Of a DNA stretch of 64,000 nt, positions 1 to 12,575 are shown piece by piece. This DNA is from Lactobacillaceae bacterium AF64-9pH9TA (GTDB lineage: Bacteria; Bacillota; Bacilli; Lactobacillales; Lactobacillaceae). The stretch spans positions 1-64,000 of the forward strand of contig JAQDCK010000005.1 in NCBI GenBank assembly GCA_027681045.1. Direction: 5' to 3'. Positions within the stretch are counted from its first letter, which is position 1. Every line of letters starts with the position of its first letter. A model generated the notes under the pieces. The model searched no databases, was not told the origin of the DNA, and worked only from the letters and a program-made list of their open reading frames with translations. The position numbers and the translations under genes were made by a program.

Positions 1-111
1 CCTTAACGGCTTAATACTAATTTGTCCCAATTTTGGGGGTCACATCACTGATCACAAAAAGATACACTTTTTTTATTTTATGAATGCCTTAGCAGCGCGG
101 CTTTAAGCGTC

Positions 112-1461
112 CTACTTTTGGCGTTCTAGGACCGTCACGCATTCCACATGTGGCGTCTGCGGGAACATGTCAACCGGGAAAACCAGGTCAGTCGTGTAAC
201 CAGCCTCCATCAAGAGCTGCATGTCCCGTACCAGCGTTGCCGGGTTGCAGGAGATGTAGACAACCTTCTTTGGACCCGTCTTAACCGCGGCATCGATAAA
301 TTCCTTGGTCAAGCCTTTTCTCGGCGGGTCGACAAAAATCACATCCGTCTTCAAGCCTTCGGCTGCCCACTTTGGCATCAGTTCTTCCGCCTTGCCGGCA
401 TAATACTTGGCATTGTGGATCTGGTTGAGCCGGGCGTTGTTCTTAGCGTCCTTGACCGCTGCCTTAACCACTTCAACCCCACGGACTTCCTTAACGTACT
501 TGGCTGCGGACAAACCGATCGTCCCGATCCCGGAGTAGGCATCAACAATCAAATCGTCCTTAGTCAAGCCTGCCTGGTCAATAGCCAGCTTGTACAAACG
601 CGGCGTTTGCAAAGAGTTGATCTGGAAGAAGGACTGCGGCGAGATTTCAAAAGTCAAATCGCCAATCTTGTCATCAATGTATCTCTTCCCCCACAAATGG
701 TAGTCATGTTCACCCAAGATGACATTGGTTCTCTTCGGGTTGTGGTTGAGGAAGATCGACTTCACCCCATCGATTTCCTTGATTTCATCTACTACCGCGT
801 GCAGGCCTGGGAAGTCCCGGTCCAGGCAAACCAGGACGACCATCATGTCGCCCGTAGCCGTTCCCCGGCGGACTTCCAGGTATCTCACCTGCCCTTGATG
901 CTTTTCTTCGTCATAGGCCGGAATCCGCTTTTCCCGCAAGATGTCTCTAACCGCGATCAATATCCGGTCAATTTCTGGATCATTGGTGAAAAAGTCTTCC
1001 AGTGGCACCAGGTCGTGTGAGTGCCGGCGGAAAAAGCCGATCTCCAGCTGCCCCTTAACCATTCTGACCGGTACCTGGGCCTTGTTTCTGTAGCCAGTTT
1101 CCAAGGGACTTGGCAAAGTTTCCGCCACCTTGATCTGGTCTAAGTGGGCCTTGCTCAAAAGCTCCTTAACCTGCTTTTGCTTGAATTCCAGCTGCTTGTC
1201 GTACTTGAGGTGAGCCAGGCTGGCTAAGCCAGTTTGCACGTACTGGCGGAGAGGCACCTTGACCCGGTCCGGGCTTTCCTTGACTATCTCAAAAATTCTG
1301 GCAAAAGCATAGCTCTTCTTGTCCTTCAAGATCTGTGCCTTAACCACTTCACCCGGCAGGGCGTTATTGACAAAGACCGTTTCGCCATTGACATGGCCGA
1401 CCCCCATGGCTTCATATGACAAGTCGGTGATTTCGACTTCGACGATTTCATTTTTCTTCAT
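112..1461 (-). CDS. rlmD: 23S rRNA (uracil-5-)-methyltransferase, RlmD/RlmCD (TrmA/RumA) family
   Basis: SAM-dependent enzyme of the TrmA/RumA family that makes 5-methyluridine in RNA; in Firmicutes this family (RlmCD) modifies 23S rRNA. The 449-residue protein starts with a TRAM-like beta-barrel (about 1-60), followed by a central domain and a Rossmann methyltransferase domain. Visible motifs are the SAM-binding DAYSGIGTIG stretch and the SCNPATLVRD motif carrying the catalytic Cys near the C-terminus. The start is placed at the ATG at 1461 because AAAAGGAG lies just upstream; the reading frame stays open for 39 more codons, but these overlap the upstream gene and have no ribosome binding site. 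The start overlaps the end of the TMEM175 gene by 14 bp, so the two are probably cotranscribed. Exact target uridine(s) cannot be told from sequence. Confidence 0.9.
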   Translation of the reverse strand: MKKNEIVEVEITDLSYEAMGVGHVNGETVFVNNALPGEVVKAQILKDKKSYAFARIFEIVKESPDRVKVPLRQYVQTGLASLAHLKYDKQLEFKQKQVKELLSKAHLDQIKVAETLPSPLETGYRNKAQVPVRMVKGQLEIGFFRRHSHDLVPLEDFFTNDPEIDRILIAVRDILREKRIPAYDEEKHQGQVRYLEVRRGTATGDMMVVLVCLDRDFPGLHAVVDEIKEIDGVKSIFLNHNPKRTNVILGEHDYHLWGKRYIDDKIGDLTFEISPQSFFQINSLQTPRLYKLAIDQAGLTKDDLIVDAYSGIGTIGLSAAKYVKEVRGVEVVKAAVKDAKNNARLNQIHNAKYYAGKAEELMPKWAAEGLKTDVIFVDPPRKGLTKEFIDAAVKTGPKKVVYISCNPATLVRDMQLLMEAGYTTDLVFPVDMFPQTPHVECVTVLERQK

Positions 1462-2170
1462 GATTCTTTTCTCCTTTTGACCGTGATCCACGGTCTGATT
1501 CTGGGGCAATAAAATTGAGAATTGGGAAGGCCAGGTAAAGCACCATCCCAAAGCGTGGATTGATGAACGAGATCCCAATGAAAAGCAGGTTCAAGAGCAG
1601 CAGCCAGACAATGCGGATTCTGGCAAAGCGGCTCATGATCCAGCTCAAAGAGCGAATATGCGGCAATGAAGCCCGCATCCCCGCTCGCTCCGTCAAGAGC
1701 TCAAAAGTCTGCACAAAAAAGTACACGATCCCAAAATTGACCACGGCCAGCATCGACAGGTGGTCCATCAGCCACTTGGTCATCACCGGAATCAAGGACA
1801 AACTGGCCAGGAAACAAAAGTCACAGATCATGGTCCACTTGTTGGCCTTCCAGATGAAATTGCTAAAATTTTTGTGCATTTCATACCAGAAGTCCGCCAC
1901 CACGAAGAAAGAGATCAAGAAGATCCCGATCTGTTCAATAAAATTGCCATAAGCCCGGTCAGCCACCGGAGCCTGGATTTCCAAAACAACGATGGTGATG
2001 ATAATGGCAATCACCCCGTCGTTAAACGTGGTCAAGTGGTCAGCCAGCTTGCTTGTCGCCTGCTCCTGGGCCTTTTCCTGGTGGGCCTGCAGCTTTTGCC
2101 ATTCGGCCTGTTCTTCCGGGCTCAGTTGCAGCTTCTTGCTCCTGCCTGCGATATCTCGATTTCTTATCAT
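1448..2170 (-). CDS. TMEM175-family (DUF1211) membrane protein, probable cation channel
   Basis: Protein of 240 residues with a charged, Gln/Glu-rich N-terminal tail (about 1-45) followed by hydrophobic segments. The diagnostic stretch is TTFNDGVIAIIITIVVLEI near residue 47, the FxDGViAI signature of TMEM175-type channels, here with Asn where FSD is usual. Bacterial members form tetrameric K+-leak channels with six helices; the size fits. It lies downstream of a hairpin terminator that follows the lipid kinase gene and overlaps rlmD by 14 bp. The ribosome binding site before the ATG is weak. Family placement is firm; ion selectivity is inference. Confidence 0.8.
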   Translation of the reverse strand: MIRNRDIAGRSKKLQLSPEEQAEWQKLQAHQEKAQEQATSKLADHLTTFNDGVIAIIITIVVLEIQAPVADRAYGNFIEQIGIFLISFFVVADFWYEMHKNFSNFIWKANKWTMICDFCFLASLSLIPVMTKWLMDHLSMLAVVNFGIVYFFVQTFELLTERAGMRASLPHIRSLSWIMSRFARIRIVWLLLLNLLFIGISFINPRFGMVLYLAFPILNFIAPESDRGSRSKGEKNHEEK

Positions 2171-2189
2171 CTCTTACACCTACTCAAAC

Positions 2190-2224
2190 AAAAATAGAGT
2201 CTGACAGAAAGTCAAACTCTATTA
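2190..2224 (-). terminator. Rho-independent terminator after the lipid kinase gene
   Basis: On the minus strand, AATAGAGTTTGAC pairs with GTCAGACTCTATT across a short loop and is followed by a T-rich run. It sits between the stop of the lipid kinase gene and the TMEM175 gene, so transcription of the downstream pair needs read-through or a weak local promoter that I could not identify. Confidence 0.8.
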
Positions 2225-2231
2225 TAACAGT

Positions 2232-3158
2232 CTAACCGACGTAGAATTCGATTCGTTCCCGCAAGTTTTCAAAAGTTACCGGGAACATGCCGCCTTCTTC
2301 CCCGTCCAGGTTGACGGAGAGCTTATCATCGCGGTTGTGGCCGATCAGTTCCGCCTTCAGACTGGTCGTCTTGGTGTAGATGATGTTCGGGTCGTCCACG
2401 TGCTTGCCGTTCAAGGCCAAGGCCATCAGCCGGAGCAAATTGCCCGGGTCACTTGGCTTGACCACGATCAGCTGGAAGAGGCCATCTGAAAGTTCAGCGT
2501 TTGGCATGATCTTTTCAAAACCGCCGATGGAGTTGGTCATCCCCAATAAAAGCAGAGACAGCTTGCCTTCGTAAACGCCCTTGTCAAAAGTCAGCCGCAT
2601 TTCGCATTCGCTGAGGTTTGGCAGCATTTCCGCCCCCTTGATCAGGTAGGCAGCGTAGCCCAGGGCAGACTTGACGTCTGAAGAAACCCCGTAGGTCAGT
2701 TCCGCCAAAGAACCGGCTGCAGCGATGTTGACAAAGTACTTCTGGCTGCCATCGCCGAAGTCGGCCCGGCCCACGTCCATCTTCTGCACCTTGTCCTTAA
2801 GAATCATCCTAGCCGCGGCAACCACGTCGTCGCGCGGAATCTTCAAGGCTCTGGCGTAGTCGTTGGTCGTCCCCGCCGGGATGATGGCCATGCGCGGACG
2901 CTCTTCCTTAGGCAAAAAGGCGATCCCGCTCACGACTTCGTTGATCGTGCCGTCCCCGCCGGCGGCCACGACCAGTGAAAAACCGTCCTTGGCTGCCCGG
3001 GTTGCTTCATTTTGAGCACTGAGCGGAGCTGGCGTGGTTCTGAATGCACTGGCTTCATAACCCGCTTGTTCCAAAATATCCAAAATATCAGAAACGTTCT
3101 TCGGCATCTGTTCATGCCCGGAAACCGGATTGTAAATCAAGCGCGCGCGCTTAGTCAT
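2232..3158 (-). CDS. dagK: diacylglycerol kinase family lipid kinase (DagK/YegS/BmrU type)
   Basis: Soluble lipid kinase that phosphorylates diacylglycerol to phosphatidic acid, recycling the DAG left by glycerophosphate-based polymer synthesis. The N-terminal catalytic domain shows an IYNPVSG nucleotide-site motif near residue 10 and VVAAGGDGTINEVVSG near residue 65-80, both hallmarks of the DAGK_cat family; a C-terminal beta domain with NLDGE follows. Length (308 aa) is typical. Start: the frame is open from a GTG at 3167, but the ATG at 3158 has AAAGGTGA at proper spacing and is preferred. It follows gatB by 35 bp, so it is probably the end of the pcrA-gat transcript; a strong terminator follows it. 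A sphingosine- or undecaprenol-specific relative is less likely. Confidence 0.88.
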   Translation of the reverse strand: MTKRARLIYNPVSGHEQMPKNVSDILDILEQAGYEASAFRTTPAPLSAQNEATRAAKDGFSLVVAAGGDGTINEVVSGIAFLPKEERPRMAIIPAGTTNDYARALKIPRDDVVAAARMILKDKVQKMDVGRADFGDGSQKYFVNIAAAGSLAELTYGVSSDVKSALGYAAYLIKGAEMLPNLSECEMRLTFDKGVYEGKLSLLLLGMTNSIGGFEKIMPNAELSDGLFQLIVVKPSDPGNLLRLMALALNGKHVDDPNIIYTKTTSLKAELIGHNRDDKLSVNLDGEEGGMFPVTFENLRERIEFYVG

Positions 3159-3193
3159 CTGCTTCACCTTTTTCTAAAAAATTTTCTCCTGCC

Positions 3194-4624
3194 TTAACGG
3201 CTGGCCAGGTCGGCCAAGAGGAGCTTGTTGATCACCTTAGGGTTGGCCTTGCCCCGGGTCTGCTTCATGATTTGCCCAACCAGGAAGCCGATAGCCCGGT
3301 CCTTACCATTCTTGTAGTCTTCAACAGACTGCGGGTTGGCGTCGACAACTTCCTTGACCATTGGGGCCAGGACGCTTTCGTCTGACAATTGTGCCATGCC
3401 TTTTTCTTCAACGTACTTCTTCGGGTCAGTGCCGTTGGCAACAGTTTCCGCGAAGACCTTCTTGGCAATCTTGGATGAGATCGTCCCGTCAGAAATCAGC
3501 TTGATCATGGCTGCCAGGTTTTCTGGAGTCAAGGCGATGTCCTTGAGTTCAGCGTGCTTTTCGTTCAAGTAACCGTTAACCTGGGTGTTCATCCAGTTAG
3601 CTGCCTGCTTTGGATCGGCACCGGCTGCTACAGTAGCGTCAAAGAAGTCTGAGCTTTCCTTGTTTTGCAGCAAAACATTCGCGTCGTATGGCTTAAGGTC
3701 GTATTCATCAACGTAGATCTTCCGCCGTTCGTCAGCCGTCTTTGGCAAGTTGGCCGCGATTTCATCAACCCATTCCTGCTTGATGTGGTATGGAGCCAGG
3801 TCTGGTTCTGGGAAGTAACGGTAGTCCGCGTCCCCTTCCTTGACACGTTCCAGGACAGTCTTGCCCGTGTTGGTGTCAAAACGGCGGGTGGACAGGCGAA
3901 CCCGGCCGCCGGACAGGAGGATTTCCTGCTGGCGCTTTTGTTCGTAAGCCAGGGACAGACGGACGTGTTCAAAGGAGTTCAAGTTCTTCATTTCGACCTT
4001 GGTCCCGAATTCCTTCTGGCCGGCTGGACGGATGGAGATGTTGGTGTCAATTCTCATTGACCCTTCTTCCATCTTAACGTCGGAAGCCCCGGTAAATTGC
4101 ACGATTTCCCGCAGCTTTTCCAGGTAGGCAACAGCTTCGTCCGGGTCAGTCATTTCTGGTTCAGAAACAACTTCCAAAAGCGGAACCCCTTGCCGGTTGT
4201 AGTCAACGTAGGAGAAGCCGTTGGTCCCGTGGGTGTTCTTACCGGCGTCTTCTTCAATGTGCATTTCGTGGATGTGGATCTTCTTCTTCTTGCCGTGAAC
4301 TTCGACTTCAACATAGCCGTTTTCAGCCAGTGGCTTGAAGAATTGGGTGATTTGGTAAGCCTTCGGGTTGTCCGGGTAGAAGTAGTTCTTCCGGTCAAAG
4401 TGGGTTACCGGGTTAACGTGGGAGTGGGTGGCCAAAGCGACCATCAAGCCCAGGCGGTAGACTTCCTTGTTGACCATTGGCAAGGTACCTGGGTAACCCC
4501 AGTCAATAACGTTAGTTTCGGTGTTTGGCTTGGCCCCGTAAGTTACTGGTGAAGGTGAAAAGATCTTGCTCTTGGTCTTCAACTCAAAGTGAACTTCCAG
4601 ACCGATAGTTGACGTAAAATTCAT
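3194..4624 (-). CDS. gatB: Asp-tRNA(Asn)/Glu-tRNA(Gln) amidotransferase subunit B
   Basis: Tail-binding and kinase subunit of GatCAB, the complex that converts misacylated Glu-tRNA(Gln), and in some species Asp-tRNA(Asn), to the correct aminoacyl-tRNA. The N-terminal cradle domain begins with [20 protein letters not shown] and contains the conserved EEDAGKNTH and [12 protein letters not shown] segments; the C-terminal helical and YqeY-like domain ends with [15 protein letters not shown]. Full length (476 aa). GGAGG precedes the ATG. It starts 5 bp after gatA stops, in the order gatC-gatA-gatB, so the three are translated from one message. Confidence 0.97.
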   Translation of the reverse strand: MNFTSTIGLEVHFELKTKSKIFSPSPVTYGAKPNTETNVIDWGYPGTLPMVNKEVYRLGLMVALATHSHVNPVTHFDRKNYFYPDNPKAYQITQFFKPLAENGYVEVEVHGKKKKIHIHEMHIEEDAGKNTHGTNGFSYVDYNRQGVPLLEVVSEPEMTDPDEAVAYLEKLREIVQFTGASDVKMEEGSMRIDTNISIRPAGQKEFGTKVEMKNLNSFEHVRLSLAYEQKRQQEILLSGGRVRLSTRRFDTNTGKTVLERVKEGDADYRYFPEPDLAPYHIKQEWVDEIAANLPKTADERRKIYVDEYDLKPYDANVLLQNKESSDFFDATVAAGADPKQAANWMNTQVNGYLNEKHAELKDIALTPENLAAMIKLISDGTISSKIAKKVFAETVANGTDPKKYVEEKGMAQLSDESVLAPMVKEVVDANPQSVEDYKNGKDRAIGFLVGQIMKQTRGKANPKVINKLLLADLASR

Positions 4625-4629
4625 TTAAA

Positions 4630-6072
4630 TTAATCCTCCAATCCAGCTGGTGTTTGTTCGTAGAACTTGTTGCTGCGTTCGATGAAGTCAGCTACTTGGA
4701 AGACATGGCCTTCGTCAAAGCGCTTGGCCATGATTTGGAAGCCGACCGGCATCCCCGTCGTTTCGCTCAAGCCGGCTGGCACGCTGGCTGCCGGAATCCC
4801 GGCCATGTTGGCGGAAATCGTCAAGATGTCGTTGTTGTACATCTTGATCGGGTCAGAAATTTCTGAGTTCAAGTCAAAAGCAGTTTCGGTAGAAACAGGC
4901 CCGACAATCACGTCATTGTCTTCGAAGATCTTGTCGAAGTCTTGGCAGATCAAGGTTCTTACCTTGGCAGCCTGCAGGAAGAACTTGTCGTAAGCGCCGG
5001 CAGACAGGGCGAAGGAGCCCAGCATGATTCTCCGCTTTACTTCGTCGCCAAAGCCTTCTGACCGGGACTTGAGGAAGACTTCGGCCAGGTTCTTGGCTTC
5101 TGCCCGGTAGCCATAACGGATCCCGTCGTAACGTTCCAGGTTGGCTGAAGCTTCACTGGAAGCAATGATGTAGTAAGTTGGCACCACGTACTTAGTATGC
5201 GGCAGGGATACTTCATTGATGATGGCCCCGTTTGCCCGCAGAAGTTCGATTTGAGCTTCAACTGCCTTGCGGACGCCTTCTTCAACGGCGTCGCTCATGT
5301 ATTCCTTAGGAACGGCAACCCGCAGGCCCTTGACGTCCTTGCCCAGGAAGCTGGTGTAGTCTGGGACTTCCTTTTCTGAAACAGTAGCGTCGCGGTCATC
5401 AGCCCCGGCGATCACGTTCAGAACTTCAGCTGAGTCCTTGACCCGCTTGCTCATCACCCCGATTTGGTCCAGTGATGAGGCAAAAGCGATCAAACCCCAG
5501 CGGGATACCCGGCCGTAAGTCGGCTTGATCCCGAAGATACCGTTGAAGGATGCTGGCTGGCGGATTGAACCACCGGTGTCACTACCCAAGGCAGCAACAA
5601 CTTCACCGCTGGCAACAGCAGCTGCTGAACCACCGGATGAACCACCTGGCACCTTGTTTAAGTTCCATGGGTTCTTGGTGTCACCGAAGTAAGAAGTTTC
5701 AGTGGATGACCCCATGGCAAATTCGTCCATGTTGGTCTTGCCGATGATGGTGGCTTGGGCTGCCTTCAGCTTGGCGACAACAGTTGATTCGTAAACTGGT
5801 TCAAAGTTGTACAGAATGTGGCTGGCTGCCGTCGTCTTCAAGCCGTTAGTGATGATGTTGTCCTTGATGGCAATCGGCACGCCGGCCAATTTGTTGTTAA
5901 AGTCAAGATTTTCAGCTGGCTTGGCGTCTTCATCTACAGTGATGAAAGCGTTGATCTTTTCGTCAGTCTTCTTGATGTTGGCGATGGTGTCCTGAGCCAG
6001 TTGGTCAGCAGAAACAGCGCCGCTCTTCAGCTTGTCGTTTAAAGAATCGATCGTCTCGTTTAAGTAGTTCAT
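4630..6072 (-). CDS. gatA: Asp-tRNA(Asn)/Glu-tRNA(Gln) amidotransferase subunit A
   Basis: Glutaminase subunit of GatCAB; it releases ammonia from glutamine and channels it to GatB. It belongs to the amidase-signature family with a Ser-cisSer-Lys triad: Lys70 in PIAIKDNI, Ser145 in GGSSGGSAA and nucleophile Ser169 in [10 protein letters not shown], with the same spacing as in characterised GatA proteins. Full length (480 aa). Start and stop are fused to the neighbours: its ATG overlaps the gatC stop by one base, and gatB begins 5 bp beyond its end. Confidence 0.97.
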   Translation of the reverse strand: MNYLNETIDSLNDKLKSGAVSADQLAQDTIANIKKTDEKINAFITVDEDAKPAENLDFNNKLAGVPIAIKDNIITNGLKTTAASHILYNFEPVYESTVVAKLKAAQATIIGKTNMDEFAMGSSTETSYFGDTKNPWNLNKVPGGSSGGSAAAVASGEVVAALGSDTGGSIRQPASFNGIFGIKPTYGRVSRWGLIAFASSLDQIGVMSKRVKDSAEVLNVIAGADDRDATVSEKEVPDYTSFLGKDVKGLRVAVPKEYMSDAVEEGVRKAVEAQIELLRANGAIINEVSLPHTKYVVPTYYIIASSEASANLERYDGIRYGYRAEAKNLAEVFLKSRSEGFGDEVKRRIMLGSFALSAGAYDKFFLQAAKVRTLICQDFDKIFEDNDVIVGPVSTETAFDLNSEISDPIKMYNNDILTISANMAGIPAASVPAGLSETTGMPVGFQIMAKRFDEGHVFQVADFIERSNKFYEQTPAGLED

Positions 6073-6377
6073 TATTGGTTATCATCCTTATCGATAATTA
6101 CAGGTACCTTGACAAAACCGTTGCTCTTGTCAGGAACGTTCTTCATCATTTCTTCGCGGGTCTGCCACTTTTCAGGAACGTCTTCTCTGAAGACAGTGTC
6201 GCGATCAACTACTTGCACCGTTTCTTCAACGCCTGTCGTGTCAACGGCTTGAAGTTCTTCTGCCATTTCCAGAATCTTCCCCATTTGCGGGGTGAACTTG
6301 GCCAGTTCTTCTTCGCTGAATTCAAGCTGGGCTAATGCCGCAACGTGCTTGATGGTATCATTTGTTACCTTTTCCAC
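6072..6377 (-). CDS. gatC: Asp-tRNA(Asn)/Glu-tRNA(Gln) amidotransferase subunit C
   Basis: Small subunit (101 aa) that wraps around and stabilises GatA. It has the typical N-terminal helix pair ([14 protein letters not shown], then [15 protein letters not shown]) and the C-terminal LREDVP-like segment, here FREDVPEK. First gene of the gatCAB set, 11 bp after camS, with AGGAGG upstream of the ATG. Confidence 0.95.
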
Positions 6378-6388
6378 TTATGTACCTC

Positions 6389-9552
<3,164 letters not shown>

Positions 9553-9556
9553 TCAC

Positions 9557-11818
9557 CTAAATTTTCTTGATCGGGGCAAAAGCCGCCAGCAGGCGCTTGT
9601 TGCCCTTGCTTGCAAAAGCAATATCCAGTTCCATGTCGTCTCCAGAGCCAGTGACCTTGATGACCACGCCCTTGCCCCAGCTCTTGTGCTCTACCTGGTC
9701 GCCAGGGTGCCAGCCCTTCTTTTCAGCGCCGACGGCCCCGGCTGCCTTGCTGGCCCGGTGGATCTTAGCCGGCTGAGCAGCTTTAGCTTGGGACTTTTTG
9801 GCAAAAGGTAGCCGGTCCAGGTCTAAGAAGGAAGTGCTGGACTTCGGAGCAGTTGAAGCCACGATGTCCAGGTCCTCATCCTTGATTTCACCGATAAAGC
9901 GGGACTGGGCGTTGTACTGCTTGCTGCCGTACATCATCCGGGTGTAAGCCGAAGTCAAGTAAAGCTCTTCTCTGGCCCGGGTAATGCCCACGTAAGCCAG
10001 GCGGCGTTCTTCTTCCAGCTGGTTCGGGTCTTCGTCCTTGATCGCCCGGGAAAGCGGGAAGATGTTGTCTTCCATCCCGATCAAGAAGACGACTGGGAAT
10101 TCCAAACCCTTAGCCGCGTGCAGGGTCATCAAAGTTACCCGGTCATCGCTTTCTTCCAGGTCATCCTGGTCGCTTAAGAGGGATACTTCCGCTAAGAAGT
10201 CGCTCAAACGGCTGCTGTCCGGGTTTTCTTCTTCATTGTAATTGTCGTCAAAACGCTTGGTAACCGTCGCGAATTCCTGCAGGTTTTCCAGACGGGCGGC
10301 GGCTTCCAGGGACCCTTGGGCTTCTTCTTCCTTCAAGGCTTTAATGTAGCCAAAGTCTTCCAGGATCTTGTCAGTGAGTTCACTGACCGTGTGGTCCTGG
10401 GCGTAAGCAATGGCGTCAGTCAGCTGGTCGCTGAAGGCCAGGAGCTTTTTGGCAGCGGCGGCAGAAATCGGGGCCAATTCGACATTGCGCATGGCTTCGT
10501 AAATCCCGCCCCCCATTTCGTCAGCGAAGGCAGCCAATTTAGTAGTCGTAGCCTGGCCAATCCCCCGCTTTGGAACGTTGATGATCCGGTTGAAGCTCAT
10601 GGAGTCGCTGGGGTTGGCCACCAGCTTGAGATAGGCCATGATGTCCTTGATTTCCTTGCGGTCGTAGAACTTGTGCCCGCCGACAATCTGGTAAGGGACA
10701 TTGGCTTCAACCAAAGTTTCTTCCATCCCCCGGGACTGGGCATTGGTCCGGTAAAGGATGGCAAAGTCCTGGTAGCGGCGCTTCTTTTGGTCAACTTCTT
10801 CCTTGATCTTGGCAAGGACGAAGCGGGTTTCGTCCCGGTCGCTCTGGGCCTGGTAGTAGTGGACCTTTTCCCCGTCGCCCTTGTCAGTCCACAGCTTCTT
10901 GGCCTTCCGGTTTTCATTGTGGTCGATAACCGAGTTGGCCGCCTTCAAGATGTGGCCGGTTGACCGGTAGTTCTGCTCCAATTTGACAGTTTGGGCATTC
11001 TTGTAGTCATGTTCAAAGTTGAGGATGTTTTCCATGTTGGCTCCCCGCCAGCCGTAGATTGACTGGTCGGCATCCCCGACAACGCAGATATTGTGGTAGC
11101 CGTCAGCCAGCAGGCGGCAGAGTTCGTACTGGGCCTCGTTGGTATCCTGGTATTCGTCAACCAGCAGATAGCGGAACTTCTGCTGGTAGTAGGCCAGGGT
11201 ATCAGGACTGGCCTTAAAAAGGGTCAGAGTCTGCATGATCAAGTCGTCAAAGTCCAGGATCTGGTCTCTTTCCAGGCTGGCCTGGTATTTCTTGTAGACG
11301 TCGGCGACGACTTTTTCAAAAGGACCGACCGCGCTGGCCTCATACTGCTTCGGGGTCTGCAGGCGGTTCTTGGCATTGGAGATCTGGCTCAAGATGTTGC
11401 GGGGCAGGTATTGCTTAGGATCCAGGTCCAGCTGGCGGAGGATGCGCTTGACCAGGGTAACCTGCTCTGAAGGGTCAGCGATGGAGAAGTCCCGGTCATA
11501 GCCGATCAAGTGCCCGTCCCGGCGGAGGATGCGGACACAGAGGGCGTGGAAGGTGGACATCCAGATGCTTTCGGCCTGGTCGCCCAGGAGCTTGACTTCT
11601 CTTTCCTTCATTTCTTTAGCAGCCTTGTTGGTGAAGGTGATGGCCAGGATGTTCCAGGGAGCAACCCGCTTTTCTTCCACCAAGTAGGCAATCCGCCTGG
11701 TCAGAACTGAGGTCTTCCCACTGCCGGCCCCGGCGATTACCAAAAGGGGCCCTTCAGTCGTCTTGACTGCCTGGACCTGTTGCGGATTCAAACCTTGTAA
11801 AATCGTTGCTTCAGACAT
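9557..11818 (-). CDS. pcrA: ATP-dependent DNA helicase PcrA
   Basis: Superfamily 1A 3'-5' helicase used in repair, plasmid replication and removal of RecA and RNA polymerase from DNA. In 753 aa it shows the Q motif (LNPQQ), Walker A (GAGSGKTS, residues 30-37), DEYQDTN (motif II), the GDADQSIYGWRGA motif III and the TLHAAKGLEF and VGITRAREELY motifs. The C-terminal PcrA-type tail binds RNA polymerase in homologues. The ATG at 11818 follows AAAGGGAAA; the frame is open 5 codons further to a TTG that would overlap this site. First gene of the operon through gatB and dagK, preceded by an extended -10 promoter. Confidence 0.97.
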   Translation of the reverse strand: MSEATILQGLNPQQVQAVKTTEGPLLVIAGAGSGKTSVLTRRIAYLVEEKRVAPWNILAITFTNKAAKEMKEREVKLLGDQAESIWMSTFHALCVRILRRDGHLIGYDRDFSIADPSEQVTLVKRILRQLDLDPKQYLPRNILSQISNAKNRLQTPKQYEASAVGPFEKVVADVYKKYQASLERDQILDFDDLIMQTLTLFKASPDTLAYYQQKFRYLLVDEYQDTNEAQYELCRLLADGYHNICVVGDADQSIYGWRGANMENILNFEHDYKNAQTVKLEQNYRSTGHILKAANSVIDHNENRKAKKLWTDKGDGEKVHYYQAQSDRDETRFVLAKIKEEVDQKKRRYQDFAILYRTNAQSRGMEETLVEANVPYQIVGGHKFYDRKEIKDIMAYLKLVANPSDSMSFNRIINVPKRGIGQATTTKLAAFADEMGGGIYEAMRNVELAPISAAAAKKLLAFSDQLTDAIAYAQDHTVSELTDKILEDFGYIKALKEEEAQGSLEAAARLENLQEFATVTKRFDDNYNEEENPDSSRLSDFLAEVSLLSDQDDLEESDDRVTLMTLHAAKGLEFPVVFLIGMEDNIFPLSRAIKDEDPNQLEEERRLAYVGITRAREELYLTSAYTRMMYGSKQYNAQSRFIGEIKDEDLDIVASTAPKSSTSFLDLDRLPFAKKSQAKAAQPAKIHRASKAAGAVGAEKKGWHPGDQVEHKSWGKGVVIKVTGSGDDMELDIAFASKGNKRLLAAFAPIKKI

Positions 11819-11857
11819 GCTTTTCCCTTTCAATAAATCAAAAAACTTTGCTTATCC

Positions 11858-11866
11858 ATTATAGCA
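11858..11866 (-). promoter_or_regulatory. extended -10 promoter of the pcrA operon
   Basis: The minus strand carries TGCTATAAT, a perfect -10 hexamer with the TGn extension, 40 bp before the pcrA ATG. No good -35 box is present, as is common for extended -10 promoters. It abuts the T-tract of the upstream terminator. Confidence 0.65.
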
Positions 11867-11896
11867 AAAAAAGCTACCAAAAAACTCTGGCAGCCT
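11865..11896 (-). terminator. terminator after the glucosaminidase gene
   Basis: On the minus strand GGCTGCC pairs with GGTAGCT (two G-T pairs) around a T-rich loop, followed by seven Ts. It lies 12 bp past the stop of the glucosaminidase gene and directly abuts the pcrA promoter. Confidence 0.65.
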
Positions 11897-11908
11897 AGTC
11901 AAACCTGC

Positions 11909-12562
11909 TTAATTATCATACTTATTCAGGTTATATTGTTCAATTAAATTGATGAGTTTGGTCGAGTAGTCCGGGTCAGTGGCATAGCCGTCGGTGACCA
12001 GGGCCTTGGCCTGGCTCTTATAGTCCTTGGCCGCCAAAACGTCCTTGTACTGGTCCTTGTTCCAGCTGGTTCCCTGCTGGAAGAGACGGACATGGGCCCG
12101 GATAGAAGCTTCATAAGAATCATAAATCTGGAAGCGGGCCTTAACGGTCACCCACTTGCCGTTAGTGTACTCCTTGGTCGTCATGACCGCTGAAGTGTTA
12201 GGGTTGGTTCCCTTGACCCCGAAGAGGTTATTGTACTTCTGGGACAAGGCGCTTTGCCCGTAGTTGCTTTCCAGGCAGGCCTGGGCAATAGTGATGCTTG
12301 GCAAAAGACCGGTCCCCTTGTCAACTTTTTGCGAGATCGGCCCCACTTTTTTGATAAATGCCTTCTTTTGCCGCAAAAGCTTAGCGGCTGCTTCCTGCTT
12401 GGCCAGTTCAGCCTGGCGGATCTGTTCTTGCTGCAAGGCCTGGCGGCGGTAGTAGCGGAAGGCTACAAACAAGCCCAGGCACAAGAGGATGATGGCAAAA
12501 ACGCGGACCACGAGGATGGTGGTCGTCTGCTTGCCCTTGCGTGTTTTTCTGTGTCCAGCCAT
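11909..12562 (-). CDS. membrane-anchored glycoside hydrolase family 73 glucosaminidase
   Basis: Peptidoglycan hydrolase of the FlgJ/LytG-like GH73 family, which cleaves N-acetylglucosaminyl bonds in the wall. In 217 aa there is a basic N-terminus, one membrane segment (about 15-35), a Gln/Ala-rich coiled stalk (about 40-68) and the catalytic domain, with Glu98 in TIAQACLESNYGQS as the likely acid and the conserved YNNLFGVKG and FQIYDSYEASIRAH motifs. Cleavage of the N-terminal segment is not predicted, so the enzyme probably stays membrane-tethered outside the cell. It is 13 bp downstream of the ECF substrate-binding gene and ends in its own terminator. No SH3 or LysM wall-binding domain is present. 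Confidence 0.88.
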   Translation of the reverse strand: MAGHRKTRKGKQTTTILVVRVFAIILLCLGLFVAFRYYRRQALQQEQIRQAELAKQEAAAKLLRQKKAFIKKVGPISQKVDKGTGLLPSITIAQACLESNYGQSALSQKYNNLFGVKGTNPNTSAVMTTKEYTNGKWVTVKARFQIYDSYEASIRAHVRLFQQGTSWNKDQYKDVLAAKDYKSQAKALVTDGYATDPDYSTKLINLIEQYNLNKYDN

Positions 12563-12575
12563 ACTTATCTGCTTT

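Noticed and set aside
1-111. terminator downstream of rlmD
   Set aside because: A possible CTTA..TAAG hairpin lies at about 85-105, but no T-run follows it directly; not strong enough to list.
148-1020. 290-codon open frame on the plus strand
   Set aside because: Antisense to rlmD, with no family features and codon use unlike the real genes.
10316-10963. 215-codon plus-strand frame
   Set aside because: Antisense shadow of pcrA.
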